A DNA stretch of 64,000 nt from contig QCQY01000005.1 in NCBI GenBank assembly GCA_003209475.1, positions 1 through 64,000 on the forward strand, given 5' to 3'. The DNA is from Prochlorococcus sp. AG-459-B06. Lineage in GTDB: Bacteria; Cyanobacteriota; Cyanobacteriia; PCC-6307; Cyanobiaceae. The notes beneath the pieces were generated by a model that was given only the letters and a program-made list of their open reading frames with translations, was not told the origin of the DNA and made no database searches. Positions 57,850-64,000 of this stretch are shown here, piece by piece. The position numbers and the translations under genes were made by a program. The first letter of the stretch is position 1, and each line of letters begins with the position of its first letter.

Positions 57850-58457
57850 TTAGTTATCTGGACTGCCTTGATGTAGTCTTCTTTATTGATTTTTTTGAGT
57901 ACATCTAATCCTTTAATAATCTTTCCAAAAATCGAATATCTTCCATCTAGTTCTGGGATCTTACTAGTTACAAAAAAGAATTCAGTAGATGAAGACATAT
58001 TCTTACCGCTCTTAACCATAGCGATTGAACCACTTTCAAAAGTATTAACTAAATTTTCAGTTTCATTAGGATTTTTTATCTGATAATTATATCTTGGTTT
58101 ATTTTCTTCTATGAATGTTATTTCTAGAGGTATTGATGGACTTATCTTATTTAGGTTTTGTTTTCGTTCAATATAAAGTTTATTTCCTGAATAAACACCG
58201 CCATGTATAAAACTTATTTGGGGATAATTTATTATTTTATAAAATTTTTGATTTGCGTAAATATTATTATCTATGTTTTCCAGAAAGTTTGATACTGTGA
58301 CTGGGTTATGTTTACCAAATAATAAAACCTCAAAATTACCTTTTGAAGTTATGAAATTGACTACTTTATTACTCTGAATACAACTAAATTTAAGTTTTTT
58401 GCAGTAATAATTTGAATCAAACTGTTTTTTATAACTACAAGCTTGCATCAAAAACAA
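57846..58457 (-). CDS. Cyclophilin-type peptidyl-prolyl isomerase, exported
   Basis: 203 aa. A short N-terminal start with Cys ([11 protein letters not shown]) may be a lipoprotein or signal remnant. The cyclophilin domain follows: [84 protein letters not shown]. Several catalytic positions (e.g. the F-x-R-V-I-x-G-F-x-x-Q-G-G) are degenerate, so activity may be low. Confidence 0.85.
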   Translation of the reverse strand: MFLMQACSYKKQFDSNYYCKKLKFSCIQSNKVVNFITSKGNFEVLLFGKHNPVTVSNFLENIDNNIYANQKFYKIINYPQISFIHGGVYSGNKLYIERKQNLNKISPSIPLEITFIEENKPRYNYQIKNPNETENLVNTFESGSIAMVKSGKNMSSSTEFFFVTSKIPELDGRYSIFGKIIKGLDVLKKINKEDYIKAVQITN

Positions 58458-58498
58458 AACCTGTACAAAAGATAATATTCTTAAAAAATATTTTTTTT

Positions 58499-59056
58499 TT
58501 ATTTTAAACCCTCCAAATTAACATCCAAAAATTTGGCCAGACGAGCTCCTTCTTCTTCAACTTGCAGCAGTGGTTTTAGTTCACCTGCTCCGCTTAAGGG
58601 GAGAGGTTTTTTTCTACCTTTTAGTACTAGGGCAATTCTTCTTCTGGGATTAAATCCCTCACTTATATCCAACTTAACCGATTTAATCTCATCGAAATTT
58701 AATTTAACTTCAATATCTTTGAGTAATCCTTTTCTTTTTATTTCTACAGATTTTGATGATTTATCAAAATAATTACTTCCTGAACCGAAGTTTATGTAAA
58801 CCAAATACCACAAGTAAAAATTAAGTAAATTGGCTATTACTCCATATGCTCCCATTATTATCCCTTGAGGGATAAATAATAAAGTTGAAGGATTTCCTAA
58901 AGGTAATAAATCCTTCCCTGTGTAGCTGGATATAGAAGCTAAAAGAAAACCAATACCTCCTATCGTTAGCATTCCTCCAATGATATAATTTGAAATTTTT
59001 CTTGATCCACCAATTTTTTGTTCGATTTTATCGAAAGACGTGAGGTCTGAATTCAT
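58499..59056 (-). CDS. ycf4: Photosystem I assembly protein Ycf4
   Basis: 185 aa. Two N-terminal membrane helices (IIGGMLTIGGIGFLLASIS and LLFIPQGIIMGAYGVIANLLNFYLWYL) with the FIPQGIIMGAYG signature, then a soluble part (EIKSVKLDISEGFNPRRRIALVLKGRKKPLPL). It assists PSI assembly in the thylakoid. Divergent from psbD across 182 bp. Confidence 0.95.
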   Translation of the reverse strand: MNSDLTSFDKIEQKIGGSRKISNYIIGGMLTIGGIGFLLASISSYTGKDLLPLGNPSTLLFIPQGIIMGAYGVIANLLNFYLWYLVYINFGSGSNYFDKSSKSVEIKRKGLLKDIEVKLNFDEIKSVKLDISEGFNPRRRIALVLKGRKKPLPLSGAGELKPLLQVEEEGARLAKFLDVNLEGLK

Positions 59057-59238
59057 TTTTATCCTTTTTAAAGCCTAATTCAGATAATTTAACAAACTTA
59101 GGGAGTATTCTTACCTAATTTTTAATAAAAAAGTCAGGAAAGCTTTACAAGGCATTTCAGATATACAAATATTTCCCCACATTACTCTCAATCTTTGTTA
59201 CAGTCACTGCGTATCCCGAAGCTAAAAAACGATTTCTC

Positions 59239-60315
59239 ATGACGATCGCAGTTGGTAGCGCCCCACAAAGAGGATGGTTTGATATCCTCGATGATTGGTT
59301 GAAGCGCGACCGCTTTGTATTTATTGGTTGGTCCGGACTACTTCTACTTCCTTGTGCATATCTTGCTATAGGCGGTTGGTTCGTTGGAACAACATTTGTT
59401 ACCTCTTGGTACACACACGGAGTTGCAAGCTCATACCTTGAAGGTTGTAACTTTTTAACAGCAGCTGTAAGTACCCCTGGTGATGCCATGGGACACAGTC
59501 TTCTATTTTTATGGGGTCCTGAAGCCCAAGGTAGTTTCGTAAGATGGCTACAACTTGGTGGCCTTTGGAATTTCGTTGCATTACATGGAGTATTTGGCCT
59601 AATTGGTTTTATGCTTCGTCAGTTTGAAATTGCTGGCCTTGTTGGAATTAGACCATACAATGCACTAGCTTTCTCAGCAGTAATTGCAGTTTTCACAAGC
59701 ATTTTCCTCATTTATCCTTTAGGACAGCATAGTTGGTTCTTCGCACCTTCATTCGGTGTTGCTGCAATCTTCCGTTACATCCTGTTCATTCAAGGTTTTC
59801 ACAATATCACTTTAAACCCATTCCATATGATGGGAGTAGCTGGAATTCTTGGTGGTGCTCTACTTTGCGCTATTCATGGAGCTACAGTACAGAACACTTT
59901 GTATGAAGATACAAGTATTTATACAGATGGTAAGGTTCAAAGTTCAACATTCAGAGCTTTCGACCCAACACAAGAAGAAGAAACTTATTCGATGATTACA
60001 GCGAATAGATTCTGGAGTCAAATCTTCGGTATTGCTTTCTCAAACAAGCGTTTCTTACACTTCTTGATGTTATTTGTACCTGTTATGGGTATGTGGACAT
60101 CTTCAATTGGTATAGTCGGTTTAGCACTAAACTTAAGAGCTTATGATTTCGTAAGCCAAGAAATTCGTGCAGCTGAAGATCCAGAATTTGAAACTTTCTA
60201 TACAAAAAATATACTTTTGAACGAAGGTATGCGAGCATGGATGTCTTCTGTGGATCAACCACACGAAAACTTTGTATTCCCTGAGGAGGTTCTACCACGT
60301 GGAAACGCCCTTTAA
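59239..60315 (+). CDS. psbD: Photosystem II D2 reaction-centre protein
   Basis: 358 aa, five membrane helices. Marks: [33 protein letters not shown], the redox Tyr and P680 His regions ([32 protein letters not shown]) and the non-haem-iron/QA site ([32 protein letters not shown]). Ends EVLPRGNAL as expected. It pairs with D1 in water-splitting PSII. Its last 17 nt overlap psbC. Confidence 0.98.
   Translation: MTIAVGSAPQRGWFDILDDWLKRDRFVFIGWSGLLLLPCAYLAIGGWFVGTTFVTSWYTHGVASSYLEGCNFLTAAVSTPGDAMGHSLLFLWGPEAQGSFVRWLQLGGLWNFVALHGVFGLIGFMLRQFEIAGLVGIRPYNALAFSAVIAVFTSIFLIYPLGQHSWFFAPSFGVAAIFRYILFIQGFHNITLNPFHMMGVAGILGGALLCAIHGATVQNTLYEDTSIYTDGKVQSSTFRAFDPTQEEETYSMITANRFWSQIFGIAFSNKRFLHFLMLFVPVMGMWTSSIGIVGLALNLRAYDFVSQEIRAAEDPEFETFYTKNILLNEGMRAWMSSVDQPHENFVFPEEVLPRGNAL
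60283..60301 (+). promoter_or_regulatory. psbC ribosome binding site inside psbD
   Basis: GAGGAGG (60283-60289) lies 9 nt before GTG (60299-60301), within the last codons of psbD. It is the strongest Shine-Dalgarno I saw in the window and fixes the psbC start. Confidence 0.9.
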
Positions 60316-61681
60316 TAGTTTACTTAGAGCCCCTAACCAGAGTATTGAAGAAACTGGTTATGCTTGGTATGTAGGTAACGCCAGATTAATTAATTTATCT
60401 GGCCGTTTACTTGGAGCTCATATTGCACACACTGGTCTTATTGTTTTCTGGGCCGGTGCAATGATGTTATTCGAAGTAAGTCATTTCACATTCGATAAAC
60501 CGATGTGGGAACAAGGCTTAATTTGTATGCCTCATGTTGCAATGTTTGGATTTGGAATAGGTCCTGGAGGAGAAGTTACTGATGTGTACCCATTCTTTGT
60601 GGCTGGTGTGATGCATTTAATTTCTTCTGCAGTCTTAGGATTTGGCGGTATCTACCATTCCTTAGCAGGTCCAGAAAAACTTGAACAAGATTTTCCTTTC
60701 TTTTCAACAGATTGGAGAGATAAGAATCAAATGACTAATATATTGGGTTATCACTTAATAGTATTAGGCGTTGGTGCATTATTTTTCGTTTTTGATTGGA
60801 TGTTCATTGGAGGCGCTTATGATACATGGGCACCTGGTGGTGGAGAAGTTAGGTTAGTTAGTCCTACATTAGATCCAAGAGTAATACTTGGTTACCTATT
60901 TAGATCTCCTTGGGGGGGCGCTGGTTCAATAATCGGTGTTAACTCAATAGAAGACATAGTTGGTGGTCACGTATATGTTGGAATTACTGCGATAATTGGT
61001 GGTCTTTTCCATATCTTTACCAAACCTTTTGGATGGGCAAGAAGAGCATTCATCTGGAATGGTGAAGGACTATTAAGTTACGCTCTTGGTGGAATTTGTG
61101 TAGCAAGTTTTATTGCTTCAACATTCATCTGGTTTAACAACACTGCTTACCCTTCAGAATTTTATGGCCCAACAAATGCTGAAGCTTCACAGGCTCAAAG
61201 CTTTACTTTCCTAGTGAGAGATCAAAGAATTGGAGCTAACGTAGGTTCAACAATGGGACCAACTGGTTTAGGTAAGTATCTCATGAGATCTCCTACTGGT
61301 GAAATTATATTTGGTGGTGAAACAATGAGATTTTGGGACTTCAGAGGTCCATGGTTAGAGCCTTTAAGAGGACCTAACGGATTAAGCCTTGAGAAAATCC
61401 AAAATGATATTCAGCCTTGGCAGGTTAGAAGAGCCGCTGAATATATGACTCATGCTCCTAACGCTTCTATCAACTCTGTTGGTGGTATCATTACAGAGCC
61501 TAATGCTGTTAACTTCGTTAATTTAAGACAATGGTTAGCTGCAGCTCAATTCTTCCTAGGATGGTTTACATTCATTGGTCACCTTTGGCATGCTGGACGT
61601 GCTAGAGCAGCCGCTGCTGGTTTCGAAAAAGGAATCGACAGAAAGAGTGAGCCAGCTCTTGAAATGCCTGATTTAGATTAA
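60299..61681 (+). CDS. psbC: Photosystem II CP43 chlorophyll protein
   Basis: 460 aa from the GTG at 60299 ([14 protein letters not shown]), not the track's TTG at 60272. Six helices with [27 protein letters not shown] and chlorophyll-binding His residues; the large lumenal loop includes [24 protein letters not shown], whose Glu and Arg contact the Mn4CaO5 cluster. Ends [23 protein letters not shown]. Co-transcribed with psbD and coupled by overlap. Confidence 0.98.
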   Translation: METPFNSLLRAPNQSIEETGYAWYVGNARLINLSGRLLGAHIAHTGLIVFWAGAMMLFEVSHFTFDKPMWEQGLICMPHVAMFGFGIGPGGEVTDVYPFFVAGVMHLISSAVLGFGGIYHSLAGPEKLEQDFPFFSTDWRDKNQMTNILGYHLIVLGVGALFFVFDWMFIGGAYDTWAPGGGEVRLVSPTLDPRVILGYLFRSPWGGAGSIIGVNSIEDIVGGHVYVGITAIIGGLFHIFTKPFGWARRAFIWNGEGLLSYALGGICVASFIASTFIWFNNTAYPSEFYGPTNAEASQAQSFTFLVRDQRIGANVGSTMGPTGLGKYLMRSPTGEIIFGGETMRFWDFRGPWLEPLRGPNGLSLEKIQNDIQPWQVRRAAEYMTHAPNASINSVGGIITEPNAVNFVNLRQWLAAAQFFLGWFTFIGHLWHAGRARAAAAGFEKGIDRKSEPALEMPDLD

Positions 61682-61702
61682 TTTCTAACTCAACTAAAAA
61701 AG

Positions 61703-61729
61703 CCCTATCTTTAGATAGGGTTTTTTTTT
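61703..61729 (+). terminator. Terminator of psbDC
   Basis: CCCTATCT-TT-AGATAGGG followed by nine T, 21 bp after the psbC stop. Perfect 8-bp stem. Confidence 0.92.
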
Positions 61730-61740
61730 GCTCAATTTTC

Positions 61741-62352
61741 TTATCTAAGTAAATTTTCTCTGAGCCATGGCAAACTTAAACCCATTACATTACTGAAACA
61801 ACCTTCTATTTTTTCTATATATTTACCGCCTATACCTTCCAAGGCAAATCCTCCTGCGCAATATAAAGGTTCATTTGTATCTACATAACTCTTGATTTCC
61901 CAATCTTCCAAATTAGAAAAATAAACTCTTGAACTTACTGTTTTTTTTATTATTTCAGTGCTTTTAAAAATTTTGGAAGTTGAATCAAAATCCCCAATTA
62001 TTAGAGTATGGCCAGTATGCAAAAATCCAAATTCTCCAGACATTTTTTTCCATCTAATAAATGCTTCCTCTTTATTAGTTGGTTTTCCATAAGCTTCTCC
62101 TTTAAATTCAAAAATTGAATCGCAGCCAAGTATTTCCAAAGGACCATAATTAAATTCTTCGGGCAATGATATGTTTTGAATATTTTCAGATAAACTATTA
62201 GCCTTTTGAAAAGATAATTCCAAAGCTAAATTAAATATATTCTTTTCTTGAATAGTAGTTTCATCAAAGTCACTTGATATTTGGATAAATTCGATTTGAC
62301 AATTTTCTAGTAATTTCTTTCTAGATTGAGAAGCAGAGGCTAGAATTAACAC
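61741..62352 (-). CDS. maf: Maf-family nucleotide pyrophosphatase
   Basis: 203 aa. [17 protein letters not shown] is the N-terminal Maf signature, FDETTI the next, [23 protein letters not shown] the catalytic region with Asp, and [30 protein letters not shown] the C-terminal part. Maf proteins hydrolyse non-canonical or pyrimidine NTPs. Convergent with psbC beyond the terminator. Confidence 0.93.
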   Translation of the reverse strand: MLILASASQSRKKLLENCQIEFIQISSDFDETTIQEKNIFNLALELSFQKANSLSENIQNISLPEEFNYGPLEILGCDSIFEFKGEAYGKPTNKEEAFIRWKKMSGEFGFLHTGHTLIIGDFDSTSKIFKSTEIIKKTVSSRVYFSNLEDWEIKSYVDTNEPLYCAGGFALEGIGGKYIEKIEGCFSNVMGLSLPWLRENLLR

Positions 62353-62418
62353 AAATTTTTTACCAAATTATAATTCAATTTAATAATTAATAAATTTTAA
62401 AATTAATATAAGTTACTA

Positions 62419-63948
62419 ATGGAGTCAGAAGCAAAATTACATGAAATAAGGAAACCAATAATGGTCCTAGGCACTTCCAGTGGAGCAGGGAAATCGTTAA
62501 CGGTTACTGCTATTTGTAGGATTCTTAAAAATTTAGGAGAAGAACCAATACCTTTTAAAGGACAAAATATGAGTAACAACGCTTGGGTTGATTGGGAAGG
62601 TGGAGAGATGGCATATTCACAAGCACTTCAAGCTTTTGCTTGTGGTATTAACCCCTCTGCAGAGATGAATCCCATTTTATTAAAACCACAAGGAAACTCA
62701 ATAAGTGAGGTGATTCACCTTGGCAAAAGCATAGGGACCACAACCGCAAAAAATTACTATAAAGATTGGTTTATTCCAGGCTGGGAAGTAATTAAAAAAA
62801 GTTTAAAGTCTATTTATGAACGGAATCCTAATTGTCGTTTAATTATCGAAGGGGCTGGAAGTCCTGTAGAGATGAATTTGATTCATAGAGATCTGACTAA
62901 TTTAAGAGTTGCTACATATTTAAATGCAAATTGCATTTTGGTTACTGATATTGAAAGGGGAGGCGTATTTGCACAAATAATTGGTACTCTTGAATTAATG
63001 AAGCCTGAAGAAAAGAAGCTTATTAAGGGAATTATTATAAATAGATTCAGAGGAGACCTCTCATTATTTGAAGATGGGAAAAAATGGATAGAGAATAAGA
63101 CTCAAATCCCTGTTATTGGAATTATTCCATGGTTAAATGATTCATTTCCTCCAGAGGATTCTTTAGATTTAATAGAAAAAAAATCACTTTATAAAAACCC
63201 TGAAATCAAAGTTGGAATTATAAAATTGCCATCTATTAGTAACTTCTCGGATTTTGATCCACTAGAGAATGAAGAAACAATATTAATTGAATGGATTAGA
63301 AAATCACAAAACCTAACTAAGTATGACTTCATTATTCTGCCGGGTAGTAAACAAACTATAAAAGATCAAATATTTCTTGAAAATTCTGGCTTATCTCAAG
63401 ATATTAGGGACTATTCAAATAACGATGGAAATATTATTGGAATATGTGGAGGTTTACAAATGTTAGGTACTACACTTGAAGATCCTTATTTTAAAGAGGG
63501 CTCCAAAAATTATTCTGAACAAAAAATTAAAGGTATTGGATTATTACCATTAAAAACGACTTTCTTTAAAAAAAAATTAACACGTCAAATCAACTCTAAA
63601 TCTATATGGCCATGCCAATCAGAAATTAATGGATTTGAAATTCATAATGGTCAAACTGTATTAGATGGCATACAAAGTTCATTAAAGATTAATCCTATTT
63701 TTGAAGATTCAGATCTTGGTTGGTACAAAGAAAATAATAAAGGCGGAACTATTGCAGGAACATACATTCATGGGATTTTTGAAAATGACAGTTGGAGAGC
63801 GCAATATATTAATTTAATAAGGAAGAGTAAAAATCTACCAATATTAAATAAAAAATCAATATCTTATAAAGAGAAGAGACAATCCATTATTGATAATCTT
63901 GCGAATGAATTTCTCAAACATTTAAATCTCAAATCATTTTTAATTTGA
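62419..63948 (+). CDS. cobQ: Cobyric acid synthase
   Basis: 509 aa. The N-terminal part (PIMVLGTSSGAGKSLTVTAICRIL, with FKGQNMSNNAWV) is the P-loop dethiobiotin-synthase-like domain; the C-terminal part is a class I amidotransferase with NIIGICGGLQMLG (Cys) and GTYIHGIFEN (His). It amidates adenosylcobyrinate diamide in (pseudo)cobalamin synthesis, found in all Prochlorococcus. Next gene starts inside its stop. Confidence 0.96.
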   Translation: MESEAKLHEIRKPIMVLGTSSGAGKSLTVTAICRILKNLGEEPIPFKGQNMSNNAWVDWEGGEMAYSQALQAFACGINPSAEMNPILLKPQGNSISEVIHLGKSIGTTTAKNYYKDWFIPGWEVIKKSLKSIYERNPNCRLIIEGAGSPVEMNLIHRDLTNLRVATYLNANCILVTDIERGGVFAQIIGTLELMKPEEKKLIKGIIINRFRGDLSLFEDGKKWIENKTQIPVIGIIPWLNDSFPPEDSLDLIEKKSLYKNPEIKVGIIKLPSISNFSDFDPLENEETILIEWIRKSQNLTKYDFIILPGSKQTIKDQIFLENSGLSQDIRDYSNNDGNIIGICGGLQMLGTTLEDPYFKEGSKNYSEQKIKGIGLLPLKTTFFKKKLTRQINSKSIWPCQSEINGFEIHNGQTVLDGIQSSLKINPIFEDSDLGWYKENNKGGTIAGTYIHGIFENDSWRAQYINLIRKSKNLPILNKKSISYKEKRQSIIDNLANEFLKHLNLKSFLI

Positions 63949-64000
63949 AAGAAACAAAAAATATAAAAGTAATATGGCCAAATAATAAAGAAACATTTGT
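63945..64000 (+). CDS. Start of the next gene, possibly a 2Fe-2S ferredoxin (partial)
   Basis: From a TTG overlapping the cobQ stop (TTTGA) the frame reads KETKNIKVIWPNNKETF up to the window edge. The I-K-V-x-W-P-N-N-K-x-T-F opening resembles the first beta strands of a plant-type ferredoxin. Only 18 codons are visible, so the family is a guess from the start. Confidence 0.4.
   Translation, partial: MKETKNIKVIWPNNKETF

Noticed and set aside
60272-60298. TTG start for psbC as in the ORF track
   Set aside because: The GAGGAGG site and the known ETPFN N-terminus place the start at GTG 60299.
1-64000. tRNA, rRNA, CRISPR arrays, transposases or integrases
   Set aside because: No T-loop GTTCGA cloverleafs, spaced repeats or mobile-element proteins were found on reading both strands; a covariance scan could still find a divergent tRNA.

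Overview
The window looks like the chromosome of a high-light-adapted Prochlorococcus, most like an HLII-type strain that can use nitrate. The evidence is the very AT-rich sequence, short intergenic gaps, several hli (high-light-inducible) genes, picocyanobacterial small-protein families (DUF1651, DUF2839, DUF3303, DUF3721, DUF3764), and the psbD-psbC, petM, ycf4 and ntrC (NTR-Trx fusion) genes. The clade assignment is inference; no marker gene such as 16S rRNA lies in the window. I saw no tRNA, rRNA, CRISPR array, transposase or integrase.

Layout. (1) 1-16.5 kb is an accessory-looking stretch: many small proteins (20-120 aa, often with one membrane segment), several decayed genes, and a few known families (RsuA/RluB-type pseudouridine synthase, SRAP/YedK, an NSS-type Na+ symporter, SelO, a secreted cupin). 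(2) 16.6-28.1 kb is a nitrate/nitrite assimilation module: nirA, a HEAT-like partner gene, moaB, moaD-moaE, moeA-moaC, narM, narB, nrtP/napA, mobA-moaA. It covers nitrate uptake, reduction of nitrate to ammonium, and most of molybdopterin-guanine-dinucleotide synthesis. A canonical NtcA promoter (GTA-N8-TAC, 23 nt, TAAATT) drives nrtP-narB. (3) 28.1-30.9 kb is a small-gene region. Its most interesting element is a probable glutamine riboswitch (glnA / Downstream-peptide class) preceded by a perfect NtcA-type palindrome, in front of a 109-codon membrane-peptide gene. (4) 31.0-37.0 kb is a Nit1C cluster (nitrilase, radical SAM, GNAT, AIR-synthase-like, two nitrogen-starvation response proteins, divergent flavoprotein monooxygenase). 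(5) 37.3-38.1 kb is a tandem hli cluster. (6) 38.3-64 kb is mainly core genome: ychF, a membrane-fusion protein, polA, cysS, dxr, pntB/pntA, ntrC, infA, ycf39-like, petM, ilvH, a cyclophilin, ycf4, psbD-psbC, maf, cobQ and the start of the next gene.

How it fits together. NrtP imports nitrate. NarB (bis-MGD and 4Fe-4S, with NarM) reduces it to nitrite and NirA (siroheme and 4Fe-4S, ferredoxin-dependent) reduces that to ammonium. MoaA/C/D/E, MoaB, MoeA and MobA build the molybdenum cofactor NarB needs; a MoaD-activating MoeB is not in the window. The Nit1C cluster, whose Synechocystis homologues (sll0783-0787) respond to nitrogen starvation, would add nitrile- or cyanide-type nitrogen chemistry. 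Next to these N-acquisition genes sits a gene wired the opposite way: an apparent NtcA site overlapping its start region plus a glutamine-sensing RNA, the same regulatory logic described for gifB in Synechocystis.

Starts were moved from the ORF track where motifs or upstream elements favoured another codon (e.g. nirA, moaE, nrtP, psbC, selO, hli genes). Genes below the track's 60-aa limit were read directly from the sequence.
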